This document shows, one piece after another, positions 23,868-32,617 of a DNA stretch of 64,000 nt (positions within the stretch are counted from its first letter, which is position 1; every line of letters starts with the position of its first letter). This DNA is from Candidatus Eisenbergiella merdavium. GTDB lineage: Bacteria > Bacillota > Clostridia > Lachnospirales > Lachnospiraceae. Where the stretch lies: positions 1 to 64,000 of the forward strand of contig DWWS01000006.1 in NCBI GenBank assembly GCA_019119595.1, given 5' to 3'. The notes under the pieces are model-generated. The model saw only the letters and a list, made by a program, of their open reading frames with translations, ran no database searches and had not been told where the DNA came from. The translations under genes and the position numbers were made by a program.

Positions 23868-24761
23868 ATGAAGATCCTGAATTTTGGTTCCCTGAATATT
23901 GACAAGGTATACCGGGTAGCGCATTTTGTCCGGGCCGGAGAAACCGTTGCGTCTGCGGGATATCAGTGCTTTCCCGGCGGAAAGGGGCTGAATCAGTCGA
24001 TCGCGGCGGCGAGGGCCGGACAGAAGGTATTCCACGCCGGAACTGTGGGAGAGGACGGCCTCTTCCTTCTGGACACCCTCCGGAAAGGGGGCGTGGATAC
24101 CCGCTATGTGAGAACCTCCGGGAGCATTACCGGACATGCGCTGATCCAGGTGGACGACGCCGGAGAAAACTGCATCATTTTATATCCCGGGAGCAATTTT
24201 GAAAATGAAGAGGAATATGTTGACGAGGTGCTTCGTGACTTTGAAGGCCCGGATATCCTGCTCCTTCAAAATGAGATAAACGGCCTGGAACAGCTTTTGA
24301 GAAAAGGAAGAGAAAAGGGGCTGCGGATCATGCTGAACCCCTCTCCGATGGAGGAGAGGCTGAAAGGGATGGATCTGTCCGCGGTCACCTGGCTGATGCT
24401 GAATGAAACGGAGGGCCGTGAGATCACGGGAGAGTCTGAGCCTGACCGGATCACGGACTGTCTGCTTCAGCGCTATCCGGACATGCGGGTAGTCCTGACG
24501 CTGGGAGAAAAGGGGGCCGTATACCGCGACCGCGGAGAATATCTGAGACAGCCCGCATTCCCGGTCAGGGCCGTGGATACCACGGCCGCGGGCGATACCT
24601 TTACGGGCTATTTCATTGCGGCTGCGGCGGAGGGAAAGAAAAACGGCGAAGCGCTGAAGCTTGCCGCCGCAGCCGCCTCCCTCGCGGTTTCCCGGCAGGG
24701 AGCCGCTGTCTCCATCCCGGAAAGAGCGCAGGTGGAGGATATGATACAGAACGCCGAATAA
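23868..24761 (+). CDS. Ribokinase (PfkB family)
   Basis: A 297-residue PfkB-family kinase. The N-terminal FGSLNIDKVYRV and PGGKGLNQSIAAARAG are the ribokinase sugar-binding signature. The C-terminal DTTAAGDTFTGYF carries the catalytic Asp and anion hole. Ribokinase phosphorylates ribose at O5; related sugars are possible. AGGAGG lies just upstream of the ATG. It is the second gene of the hydratase operon, and no ribose transporter is adjacent. Its 3' side leads within 68 bp into spoIID without a clear terminator. Confidence 0.87.
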   Translation: MKILNFGSLNIDKVYRVAHFVRAGETVASAGYQCFPGGKGLNQSIAAARAGQKVFHAGTVGEDGLFLLDTLRKGGVDTRYVRTSGSITGHALIQVDDAGENCIILYPGSNFENEEEYVDEVLRDFEGPDILLLQNEINGLEQLLRKGREKGLRIMLNPSPMEERLKGMDLSAVTWLMLNETEGREITGESEPDRITDCLLQRYPDMRVVLTLGEKGAVYRDRGEYLRQPAFPVRAVDTTAAGDTFTGYFIAAAAEGKKNGEALKLAAAAASLAVSRQGAAVSIPERAQVEDMIQNAE

Positions 24762-24829
24762 TTTCCGGCTGCCTGCAATAAAATGGAATATCAGGCCGAT
24801 CATGTGCTGATGGGACAGGAGCAGCGGAT

Positions 24830-25807
24830 ATGGACAGATTTCACGGGGCAGGCAGAATGAACAGAATGCAGAATACCGCACGGAGGCAGAAAGCCAGAGA
24901 CCTTTGTGCGGTATTTCTTTTTCTATTTCTGCTGCCTTACGCCTGCTCTCTGCTGTTCGGCAGATCGGAGACAGCCCGGGAAACGGTGGTTCTTTCCGAC
25001 AGAGAGGGGCTTTCCGTGGCCTGTGAGGGAGAGGCGGGCATGCTTTTGATCGGGCTGGAGGAGTATGTGGAAGGGGCGCTGGCCGCGAGCATTTCCCCGC
25101 AGAGCCAGATGGAAACGCTCAAGGCACAGGCCGTTATCCTGCGCACCCTCTGCCTGAAGGCGTGGGAGGAAGAAGGAGATACGGAAAAACGGGCCGTGAC
25201 GGCGGAGCAGGTGGGGCAGAAATATCTGGATGCATCGCAGCGCAGGCAGCTCTGGGGAGCGGATTATGAAGAAAATCAGGCCAGAATAGAGGAAGCGGCG
25301 CGGCAGACGAAGGGGATATACCTGACGTTTGACGGCAGGATCCTGGAGCCCTCCTATTTTCAGCTGAGCGCGGGGAAAACAAGGGACGGAGCGGAGGTGC
25401 TTGGGGAGGGCTATGAATATCTGGTGAGCGTGGACTGCAGCCACGATATCGAGGCGGAGGATTATATCGGAAGCGTTGTGGTGAGCAAGGAGCGTTTCTG
25501 GAAGCTTCTGGACTGCGACAGCTCCGGAAAGATCACGCTGACGAGGGACAGCGCGGATTATGTCCTTTACGTGGATACCCAGGCAGGGCGGATGTCGGGG
25601 GAAAGCTTCCGAAGCCTGTTCGGACTTGCTTCCTCCTGCTTTACGCTGGAGGAGAAGGGAGAGGACATCCTGCTCACCAGCAGAGGAATCGGCCACGGCC
25701 TGGGCTTCTGCCAGTATGAGGCGGACAGAAGAGCGGCGGAGGGAGAGGATTTCCTGGCGCTTTTGACCTGTTTTTTTGAAGGCGCACAGGTGCAGAAGGG
25801 AGAGTAG
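24830..25807 (+). CDS. spoIID: SpoIID/LytB-domain protein (stage II sporulation protein D)
   Basis: A 325-residue protein with one N-terminal membrane helix (about 24-43) and an extracytoplasmic SpoIID domain. SpoIID is a lytic transglycosylase that cuts peptidoglycan glycan strands during engulfment. The family core LEEYVxGxxAxE...ALKAQAxxxRT is present as LEEYVEGALAASISP...TLKAQAVILRT. The position of the catalytic Glu (E88 in Bacillus) is Ser, residue 87. The C-terminal GIGHGLGFCQYEA is normal. AGGAG lies 8 nt upstream. Neighbourhood with a SpoIIQ-like gene matches the clostridial order spoIID-spoIIQ, though spoIIID does not follow. Sporulation-sigma control is expected but no motif was convincing. 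Confidence 0.85.
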   Translation: MDRFHGAGRMNRMQNTARRQKARDLCAVFLFLFLLPYACSLLFGRSETARETVVLSDREGLSVACEGEAGMLLIGLEEYVEGALAASISPQSQMETLKAQAVILRTLCLKAWEEEGDTEKRAVTAEQVGQKYLDASQRRQLWGADYEENQARIEEAARQTKGIYLTFDGRILEPSYFQLSAGKTRDGAEVLGEGYEYLVSVDCSHDIEAEDYIGSVVVSKERFWKLLDCDSSGKITLTRDSADYVLYVDTQAGRMSGESFRSLFGLASSCFTLEEKGEDILLTSRGIGHGLGFCQYEADRRAAEGEDFLALLTCFFEGAQVQKGE

Positions 25808-25841
25808 GGATTGTGTCATGCAATCTTCGGGGGAAAGAAAT

Positions 25842-25889
25842 AGCCGCCAACTACCCCAAATAGTTGACGGCTGACCTTTAGCAAAGGTT
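25842..25889 (+). other. Two consecutive hairpins after spoIID, possible terminator
   Basis: AGCCGCCAACTA (25842-25853) pairs with TAGTTGACGGCT (25861-25872) with one mismatch; ACCTTT AGC AAAGGT (25875-25889) follows directly and leads into a T/G-rich run. The rest of the 309-bp gap before the SpoIIQ-like gene is AT-rich; no sigma-F motif could be assigned with confidence. Confidence 0.5.
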
Positions 25890-26116
25890 TGGTTTGTTAT
25901 TAGCAGGGTGGGCCGTGTATCTCCGGCTTTCCCTTTTCTGTTATCACTATAGCATATCTGGCATCGAGATGCAAGAATTGTACATGATTTTCAATAAATC
26001 GTTTACTTGCAAAAATTGAATAAAGGGGAAAGAAACGGAAAAACTAAGCTTGAAGGAATTCAACTGGCAGATGCGTTAAGCTGGCCAAATGTAATAGGAA
26101 AGAGAAGGAAGGACCT

Positions 26117-27115
26117 ATGAGAAGAAGGAGATCAAGCTTTAGGAAAGAAAAAGCAATCATGCTGGCGTCAAGCTGCCTCGTTCTGACGGCGTTGACTGTT
26201 ACAGGACTGTATGTGAGAAATCTGAGGGAAGAGGAACCGGAGGAAAACGTGGTGGATTTCACCGCGCTCGAGGATGAGGAAGAGAGTCTGACCATGCTGG
26301 GAAGCCAGACTGGCGAAGACGGACAGGCAGCTGAAGGCGAGGGCTTCGTGGACGGAAGCTCTGCGGAAGGGGAGGTCGTAGATTCGGACAGCCCGTCGGC
26401 CGGAGAGGCGGCGCTGACGGACGAGGTGCTGCAGGACAGCGGGACACCGCAGGACGGCGTAGCGGGGGGAGATGGAACACAGGAGGATGTCGGGCGCCAG
26501 AATGATCAAAACAACGGGACGGAGGGAAACGTGCCGCAGGACGGACTTCAGGAGGACGGCGGTGCAGCTCTCCGTGAGGAGGAGCTGGCGGAGACCGGAG
26601 GAGAGGAGGCGCTTGCCGCCAATGCCTCTGACGCCATAGCGAGGTCTGACAATGCGGACGAGGAGGATGCGGACGCCATGAGCGCCTCAACGCTTCTGGA
26701 TTTTTCGGATTCCGACGCGCTGGTGTGGCCCATCGTGGGAAATGTGCTCGTCAATTACAGCATGGACAAGACCGTATATTTTGCTACGCTGGATCAGTAT
26801 AAATATAGTCCGGCCATCGTGATCGCCGCCACAGAAGGCGAGGAGATCACCGCCGCCGCTGACGGACAGGTAACGGACGTTTTTCAGGATCCCGAAACCG
26901 GAACAACCGTGGTCATGAACCTGGGGGACGGCTATGAGCTGACCTATGGACAGCTCACCGACCTTGCCGTGGCCGAGGGAGATATGGTGGTGACCGGGGA
27001 TCCGATCGGAAAGGTGGCCGCCCCTACCATGTATTACAGCGTGGAGGGCACCAACGTTTATTTTAAGCTCACCAAGGACGGCGTTCCGGTGGATCCGATG
27101 AGCAGGCTGGGATAA
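26117..27115 (+). CDS. SpoIIQ-like protein with degenerate LytM/M23 domain
   Basis: A 332-residue single-pass membrane protein. The membrane helix is at about residues 13-34, followed by a very acidic Gly/Glu/Asp-rich linker to about residue 200 and a C-terminal LytM (M23 peptidase) fold. In this domain the zinc ligands are not recognisable: the usual H-x-G-x-D segment reads YSPAIVIAA and the usual Y-A-H-L reads YGQL. SpoIIQ anchors the forespore side of the engulfment channel and need not be enzymatic. Position directly after spoIID supports that role. AGGAAGGA precedes the ATG. The unusual length and acidity of the linker may be lineage-specific. Confidence 0.78.
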   Translation: MRRRRSSFRKEKAIMLASSCLVLTALTVTGLYVRNLREEEPEENVVDFTALEDEEESLTMLGSQTGEDGQAAEGEGFVDGSSAEGEVVDSDSPSAGEAALTDEVLQDSGTPQDGVAGGDGTQEDVGRQNDQNNGTEGNVPQDGLQEDGGAALREEELAETGGEEALAANASDAIARSDNADEEDADAMSASTLLDFSDSDALVWPIVGNVLVNYSMDKTVYFATLDQYKYSPAIVIAATEGEEITAAADGQVTDVFQDPETGTTVVMNLGDGYELTYGQLTDLAVAEGDMVVTGDPIGKVAAPTMYYSVEGTNVYFKLTKDGVPVDPMSRLG

Positions 27116-27261
27116 GTGTTTGACATGCCGGACTGCAAAAATGAGCGGCGGAAAGGCTGGCGTTCATTGACAGACCGGCGAACGGAACAATGCGGAGAGC
27201 ACAATGCACCAGAAAAGAAGCATTTTCTGCGTTCCCCTCTCCGCCAGGATATGCTACAATA

Positions 27262-27295
27262 AAAGGCACAGGCCGAAGGGCGCTGTGCCTTTCGT
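27262..27295 (+). terminator. Rho-independent terminator
   Basis: AAAGGCACAG (27262-27271) pairs with CTGTGCCTTT (27283-27292). The T-run is short (TTTCGTT). From 27296 to the ddl start, 137 bp, no clear promoter could be assigned. Confidence 0.65.
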
Positions 27296-27432
27296 TCCGC
27301 CGTCTTTCCGTTTTAAGAGCTTCAAAAAGCAGAGGAAAAGCAGATCAGGAAGCAGATCAAAAAACAGACGGCGGTTTCAGGCAGGGCTCTTAGGGCATAA
27401 TAAAAAGCAGGATGCAGGAAGGAAAGCAGGAT

Positions 27433-28476
27433 ATGAAAATCGTGGTATTAGGCGGCGGAATCAGCACGGAGAGGGACGTTTCGTTAAGCTCCAGCCGGAT
27501 GATCTACCGGGCTTTGAAGAAAAACGGACACCAGGCGGTGCTTCTGGACGTTTATCTGGGATACGAGGGAAGCGAAGAGGAGATCGCCCATATTTTTGAA
27601 AAGGACTGCGACTGGGCGGAGAACATCGGCGGCATTCAGGAGAGCAATCCGGATATCGGGAAGATCAGGGCCATGAGAAAGGATGGGGGGAAAAGCTATT
27701 TTGGCCCCAATGTTCTGACCGTCTGCGGCATGGCGGACGCGGTTTTCCTGGGGCTGCACGGGGAGGACGGAGAGAACGGCAAGGTGCAGGCGGCCTTTGA
27801 TCTGCTGGGCATCCGCTATACGGGGACGGATTATGTCAGCTCCGCTCTTTCCATGGATAAGAGCCTGGCGAAGGAGCTGTTCGCGTTCCACGGGATCCCG
27901 ACCCCGGCGGGCATACATATCAGAAAGCAGGATGGCGCGGAGGCTTCCGGGGTGAGTCAGGTTCCCTTCCCCTGCGTGGTGAAGGCCTGCCGCGGGGGCT
28001 CAAGCGTGGGCGTGTGTATCGCCCATGACGAGGCGGAATATGAGAAGGCCCTTCAGGAGGCTTTTGCCTACGACGATGAGGCTGTGGTGGAGCAGTACAT
28101 TGAGGGAAGGGAGTTTTCCTGCGCGGTCATCGACGGGAAGGCGCTTCCGGTCATCGAGATCGCCCCTCTGAGCGGTTTTTATGATTATAAGAACAAATAT
28201 CAGGCCGGAAGCACGGTGGAAACCTGTCCCGCCAGCCTTTCCCCTGAGAAAACTTCTGAGATTCAGAGGCTTTCGGAGCGGGTGTTCGAGGTGCTCCGCC
28301 TGAAAAATTATGCCAGAATGGACTTCATGATGGGGAAGGACGGGAGCATATACTGTCTGGAGGCCAATACGCTGCCGGGCATGACACCCACCTCGCTGAT
28401 CCCCCAGGAGGCGCAGGCCATGGGCGTGGGCTTTGAGGAGCTGTGCGAATGGATCCTGAAGCTGGCGCTTCGCTGA
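27433..28476 (+). CDS. ddl: D-alanine--D-alanine ligase
   Basis: A 347-residue ATP-grasp ligase that joins two D-Ala residues for peptidoglycan precursors. Visible family motifs are GGGISTERDVSLSSS near the N-terminus (bacterial Ddl GGxSxEhxVS), LHGEDGENGKVQAAFDLLGI (the HGxxGExGxxQ motif), KACRGGSSVGV (the lid), and RMDFMMGKDGSIYCLEANTL with the magnesium-binding Glu and Asn, then LPGMTPTSL. The start at 27433 is preceded by AAGGA; an ATG at 27412 is an alternative. The murF gene follows 80 bp later, giving a D-Ala-D-Ala synthesis and attachment pair. Confidence 0.95.
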   Translation: MKIVVLGGGISTERDVSLSSSRMIYRALKKNGHQAVLLDVYLGYEGSEEEIAHIFEKDCDWAENIGGIQESNPDIGKIRAMRKDGGKSYFGPNVLTVCGMADAVFLGLHGEDGENGKVQAAFDLLGIRYTGTDYVSSALSMDKSLAKELFAFHGIPTPAGIHIRKQDGAEASGVSQVPFPCVVKACRGGSSVGVCIAHDEAEYEKALQEAFAYDDEAVVEQYIEGREFSCAVIDGKALPVIEIAPLSGFYDYKNKYQAGSTVETCPASLSPEKTSEIQRLSERVFEVLRLKNYARMDFMMGKDGSIYCLEANTLPGMTPTSLIPQEAQAMGVGFEELCEWILKLALR

Positions 28477-28556
28477 AAACCCGGCGGGAAGGGGAAGCGC
28501 GCGGAATAAGGGAAAAGGCTGTAAGAAGGGAAATGGCTGTAAGAAAGGAAAAGACT

Positions 28557-29957
28557 ATGAAAAATATGACGCTTGAGAATCTGGCCGCGGCCTGCGGCGG
28601 GAAACTGGTGTGCCAGGGGCAGCCTTCCCCTGCGGAAGCGTCTGCCGTGGTGATCGATTCCAGACAGGCGGGACGGGACAGCATTTTTATCGCGGTGAAG
28701 GGGGAGCGGGTGGACGGCCACCGCTTCATCCCCGACGTGTTTGCAAAAGGCGCTCTGGGCGTGGTCTGCGAAAACCTGCCGGAGAAGCCGGCGGGAGCCT
28801 GCATCCTGGTGGAGGACAGCCTGAAGGCTCTGCGTCAGATCGCCGAATTTTACAGAAAGCAGATCCCCGTGAAGGTGGTCGGCATCACGGGAAGCGTGGG
28901 AAAGACCAGCACCAAGGAATTTGTCGCGGCGGTGCTCGCCCGGAAATACCGGACGCACAAGACGCAGGGCAACTACAACAACGAGATCGGCGTGCCCCTC
29001 ACCGTTCTCGCCATGCCGGAGGATGCGGAGGCGGCCGTGCTGGAAATGGGGATCAACCATTTCGGAGAAATGCACCGCTTAAGCCGCATCGCGCGGCCTG
29101 ACGTCTGCCTGATGACGAATATCGGGCAGTGCCATCTGGAATTTCTGGGAAGCCGGGAGGGAATCCTGAAGGCCAAGTCCGAGATCTTCGACTTTATGCA
29201 GGAGGACGGCTGCGCCGTTCTGAACGGGGACGACGATCTGCTGTCCACGGTAGAGCAGGTAAAAGGGAAAAAGCCGCTCTTTTTCGGCATTTCCTCAGAA
29301 CGCGCCGCGCAGTACGAGGTTTCTGCGGAAGACGTCAGGGAAAAGGGAATCCTGGGAAGCGAGGCCGTATTCTGCCATAACGGGGAGAAATTCCCGGTGC
29401 ATATCCCGGTTCCGGGGGCGCACATGGTCTATAACGCCCTGGCCGCCGCGGCGGTGGGCTTCCGGCTGGGCCTGACCGGCGAGGAGATCGCGGAAGGGAT
29501 CGCCGCCGTGCAGAGCGTCAGAGGCAGGAGCCGCATCGTTCAGGCAGGAGACCGGACGCTGATCGACGACTGCTACAACGCCAATCCCGTTTCCATGAAG
29601 GCCGCCATCGATCTTCTGGTTCAGGCGCAGGGCCGCAGCGTGGCCGTGCTGGGAGACATGCTCGAGCTTGGCGAGGAAGAAAAGGAGCTTCATGCGCAGG
29701 TGGGACGTTACTGCGTGCAGAAGGGCGCAGACTGCCTGATCTGTACGGGATCGCTGTCCGAAGCCATGTATGAAGAGGCACTTTCGGCCGCAGAGGAGCA
29801 GGGACGCATGCCCGCCGGCGGCATCCACCACTTCCCGGACAGGGAGAGCCTGCTTGCGCATCTGGAAAAGCTGCTCCTTCCGGGAGACACGGTTCTGATC
29901 AAGGCCTCTCACGGTATGGGATTTGAAGAGGTGGTAAAACATCTGAGCGGGGAGTGA
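28557..29957 (+). CDS. murF: UDP-N-acetylmuramoyl-tripeptide--D-alanyl-D-alanine ligase
   Basis: A 466-residue Mur ligase. It adds D-Ala-D-Ala to the UDP-MurNAc tripeptide, the last cytoplasmic step of the precursor. The N-terminal UDP-binding domain shows IDSRQAGRDSIFIAVKGERV. The central ATPase has GITGSVGKTSTKE (about residues 107-119), GNYNNEIGVPLT and LEMGINHFGEM. The C-terminal ligase domain has DDCYNANPVSMKAAI and VLGDMLELGE. The start at 28557 has AAAGGA 8 nt upstream; a longer reading to 28443 would overlap ddl and lacks a ribosome site. Operon with ddl is inferred from spacing and pathway. Confidence 0.95.
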   Translation: MKNMTLENLAAACGGKLVCQGQPSPAEASAVVIDSRQAGRDSIFIAVKGERVDGHRFIPDVFAKGALGVVCENLPEKPAGACILVEDSLKALRQIAEFYRKQIPVKVVGITGSVGKTSTKEFVAAVLARKYRTHKTQGNYNNEIGVPLTVLAMPEDAEAAVLEMGINHFGEMHRLSRIARPDVCLMTNIGQCHLEFLGSREGILKAKSEIFDFMQEDGCAVLNGDDDLLSTVEQVKGKKPLFFGISSERAAQYEVSAEDVREKGILGSEAVFCHNGEKFPVHIPVPGAHMVYNALAAAAVGFRLGLTGEEIAEGIAAVQSVRGRSRIVQAGDRTLIDDCYNANPVSMKAAIDLLVQAQGRSVAVLGDMLELGEEEKELHAQVGRYCVQKGADCLICTGSLSEAMYEEALSAAEEQGRMPAGGIHHFPDRESLLAHLEKLLLPGDTVLIKASHGMGFEEVVKHLSGE

Positions 29958-29981
29958 GCCCTTCTTTTTGCGGGGACGCTT

Positions 29982-30845
29982 TCAGGCATCCTCTCCGCCG
30001 GCCGGCGGCTCCTTTCCCTCAGCGCGGCAGCTTTTCCGGTAGGCTGATGCGGTCATGCGGCAGTATTTCCGGAAGCACTGGGCGAAATAGCTCTGCGAAG
30101 AAAAGCCGGAGGACTGCGCAACCTCCGTAATACTGTAATCCGTACTGGCCAGCAGCTCCTTGCTGGCCTTTATTCTGACCTCGCAGAGATAGTTCATGGG
30201 AGAGCAGCCGAAATACCGGGTAAAGGCGTGCACCAGATAAAATTTGTTCAGGTGGGAGATCTCCGCCAGCGTATCCAGCGTGATGTCCTGCGTATAATTG
30301 GCTTCGATGTACTGCTTCAGCTTCAGACATTCCCGGCTGGACTTGACCGAGGTTTCATACTCAAAGGACAGATTGGAGCGTCTCAGCAGCTTGACGATCA
30401 ACACCTCCAGGAGATTCTGGCAGACCAGTTCGTAATCTCTGCTCTTATTTTCCATTTCCTCCAGCAGCGCATTCATATAGAAAAGAAAATCCGCATGATC
30501 CTTTCCGCAGTTGAAGATAATGTGATCCCGGCTGCCCCCCCCAAACGTAAAGGAGATGCCTTCCACTCCCAGGATGATATATTCCAGCGGGGAATCCCCG
30601 TCCGACATTTCCGTGTGGGCCACGTTGGCGTTGATGATGATGAAATCGTCCCTGCGGACCGGGTACCGGCTGTCCTCGATCAGATAGATGCCCTGTCCGC
30701 CCTTGATATAGCACAGTTCCGTAAAGTAGTGGGTATGGACAAGGCTGGGCCAGTCGTTCTCAAATTTGGAATAGGTAACATACAGCAGTCTTGCGCTGAT
30801 GGAATTATTTTCGTCATTATTCAACGGATATCTTGTTATTGGCAT
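29982..30845 (-). CDS. AraC-family regulator, likely of the galacto-N-biose operon
   Basis: A 287-residue AraC/XylS-type protein. The N-terminal cupin has HTHYFTELCYIKGGQGIYLI and DDFIIINANVAHTEM. The C-terminal HTH pair is at about residues 185-280 (ITLDTLAEISHLNKFYLVHAF, then YSITEVAQSSGFSSQSYFAQCF). The start at 30845 has GGGAGG 6 nt upstream. It is divergent from the solute-binding lipoprotein at 31176 with 330 bp between, the usual position for a local activator of a sugar operon. It is convergent with murF, with 24 bp between stops. Confidence 0.9.
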   Translation of the reverse strand: MPITRYPLNNDENNSISARLLYVTYSKFENDWPSLVHTHYFTELCYIKGGQGIYLIEDSRYPVRRDDFIIINANVAHTEMSDGDSPLEYIILGVEGISFTFGGGSRDHIIFNCGKDHADFLFYMNALLEEMENKSRDYELVCQNLLEVLIVKLLRRSNLSFEYETSVKSSRECLKLKQYIEANYTQDITLDTLAEISHLNKFYLVHAFTRYFGCSPMNYLCEVRIKASKELLASTDYSITEVAQSSGFSSQSYFAQCFRKYCRMTASAYRKSCRAEGKEPPAGGEDA

Positions 30846-31094
30846 AAACATCCTCCCGAAATGTACATTTTTAGAAATGCTGCGCATCAAAAATGGATGC
30901 CGGGTGCAAAATGATACAGAAAAAGACAAAAAATGTGAAAAATAAAAAAATGTAACAAAATTTTTAAAATTAATTGGTCAAATTGATAGATAACATTGCG
31001 AAAAGGAGAGGCATACCTGATTAATTGCCTAAAAATATAGTAGCAGACTAGCACTAAAAAAGCAAGAAATATAAAAAATGAAGCAAGATATGGA

Positions 31095-31123
31095 TTGTTT
31101 AACATGTCCAATATGGATATACT
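31095..31123 (+). promoter_or_regulatory. Promoter of the galacto-N-biose/lacto-N-biose uptake operon
   Basis: TTGTTT (31095-31100), 17 bp, TATACT (31118-31123), 52 bp before the ATG. The -35 is weak, consistent with AraC activation. The remaining ~250 bp towards the AraC gene is very AT-rich, with no further gene. Confidence 0.65.
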
Positions 31124-31175
31124 GGGCTTACAACAAAGGTTACCCTTAACAGGTACATAGACAAGGAGGAAATTT

Positions 31176-32546
31176 ATGAAGAAGAAAATTGTCAGTTTGT
31201 TGTTGACAGCTGTCATGACGGCGGCAATGGTTGCCGGCTGCGGCAGCTCCTCATCTACTGAGACCCCGAGTTCCGAAGCTCCCGCGGCGAGCACTGAAGC
31301 TGCGGAAGAAGCTCCTGCCGAGTCTGTAGCGGAGACCACGGAAGAGACCACGGAAGAGACCGCTGCGGAAAGCACGGACGGCGCGGCTGATTACAGCGGC
31401 GTAGAGCTTACATACTGGTCCATGTGGAACAACACGGAGCCTCAGGGACAGGTGCTTCAGGAGGCGGCTGACGCGTTCTCCGCACAGACCGGCGCCACCA
31501 TCAACATCGAGTGGAAGGGCCGCGACATCAAGACCATCGTGATGGCAGCTCTGGAGTCCGGCGAGAAGATCGATATGTTTGAAGACGGCGATGCCAACAT
31601 GGCTACGGTTTACAAGGATTATCTGTATGACCTGACCGACATGGCGGCCGCTGCAGATTATGAGAGCCACAGCTTCAAGTGCCTCACCGATTATCTGGTG
31701 AACAAGGCAGGCTTCCTGTGCGCGATCCCTGAGCAGCCTCAGGTAGGCGGCGTGTTCTACAACAAGGACATCTTTGAGGCATGCGGAATCACCGAAGTTC
31801 CCGCTACCTGGGAAGAGTATCTTGCAGCCTGCCAGACCATGGTTGACAATGGCTATCAGCCTCTGGCTCTGGACAGCACCTATGCGGATTTCCTGTTCAC
31901 CTATCATCTTGACAGAGTGATCGGAACCGAAGCGATCTCCGACCTCGCAGTAAACGGCGGATGGGCTGAGAACGACGGCGTGATCCAGGCGGCACAGCAG
32001 CAGATCGATTTCGTGAACGCCGGATATCTTGCGGACGGCGCTCCGGATGAGTATCCTGCCAGCCAGAACAAGATCGGTCTGACCGGCGAGGTTGCCATGG
32101 TCGTATGCGCGAACTACGTGGCATCTGAGGTAAACAACAATACCGGTACCGAGATCAACTGGGGAATGTTCAACTATCCTGAAGTAGAAGGCGGCGCGGA
32201 TCCGTCCAACGCATATGCAGGATCCAACGCGATCGGCATCACCTCCTACACTGAGAACGCTCAGGCTGCATTCGATTTCGCAATGTTCCTGGTAACCGGC
32301 GAATTTGACCAGAAGATGGCTGACACCGCTTCCCAGATTCCTGCGGATCCCAGCAACACCGCTCCTGCGATGCTGGATGGAACCATCGAGACTCTGCAGG
32401 CGACTGTGAATCCTCTGGTTTGGAACGCAGGTCTTGGTGACAACGCTGACCTGAAGACCAGCCTGAAGGACGTGATCATCGGCCTGTATGAGGGCAGATA
32501 TGCCACCGGTGAGGAATTCGCCGCTGCGATGGATGCTTTATACTGA
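31176..32546 (+). CDS. Sugar ABC transporter, substrate-binding lipoprotein (CUT1)
   Basis: A 456-residue extracellular solute-binding protein of family 1. Signal peptide with lipobox VAGC (Cys22), then a Ser/Glu/Ala/Thr-rich linker to about residue 70. The fold shows LTYWSMWNNTEPQG, INIEWKGRD, GVFYNKDIFEACGI and PATWEEYL. It anchors to the outer face of the membrane and delivers substrate to the two permeases that follow. Because the next enzymes are a GH112 phosphorylase and a GH35 beta-galactosidase, galacto-N-biose or lacto-N-biose is the most likely cargo, as for the bifidobacterial GNB/LNB-binding protein; this is inference. AAGGAGG precedes the ATG. No ATPase gene is present, so a shared MsmK-type ATPase elsewhere is expected. 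Confidence 0.9.
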   Translation: MKKKIVSLLLTAVMTAAMVAGCGSSSSTETPSSEAPAASTEAAEEAPAESVAETTEETTEETAAESTDGAADYSGVELTYWSMWNNTEPQGQVLQEAADAFSAQTGATINIEWKGRDIKTIVMAALESGEKIDMFEDGDANMATVYKDYLYDLTDMAAAADYESHSFKCLTDYLVNKAGFLCAIPEQPQVGGVFYNKDIFEACGITEVPATWEEYLAACQTMVDNGYQPLALDSTYADFLFTYHLDRVIGTEAISDLAVNGGWAENDGVIQAAQQQIDFVNAGYLADGAPDEYPASQNKIGLTGEVAMVVCANYVASEVNNNTGTEINWGMFNYPEVEGGADPSNAYAGSNAIGITSYTENAQAAFDFAMFLVTGEFDQKMADTASQIPADPSNTAPAMLDGTIETLQATVNPLVWNAGLGDNADLKTSLKDVIIGLYEGRYATGEEFAAAMDALY

Positions 32547-32565
32547 TAAAGGCGAATGAATTGAA

Positions 32566-32596
32566 GAGGCGGCACTGTTGAGGTGCCGCCTCTTAT
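32566..32596 (+). terminator. Intra-operon attenuator hairpin after the binding-protein gene
   Basis: GAGGCGGCAC (32566-32575) pairs perfectly with GTGCCGCCTC (32583-32592), followed by TTATT. A leaky terminator or 3' stabiliser here would raise binding-protein levels over permeases. Confidence 0.75.
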
Positions 32597-32617
32597 TGTC
32601 AGAAGAGGTAACGTGAT

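Noticed and set aside
22710-24137. 475-codon open frame on the minus strand
   Set aside because: Antisense to the hydratase and ribokinase genes, both strongly supported by motifs.
27204-27599. 131-codon open frame upstream of ddl
   Set aside because: It crosses the terminator at 27262-27295 and overlaps the ddl start in another frame, without a ribosome site.
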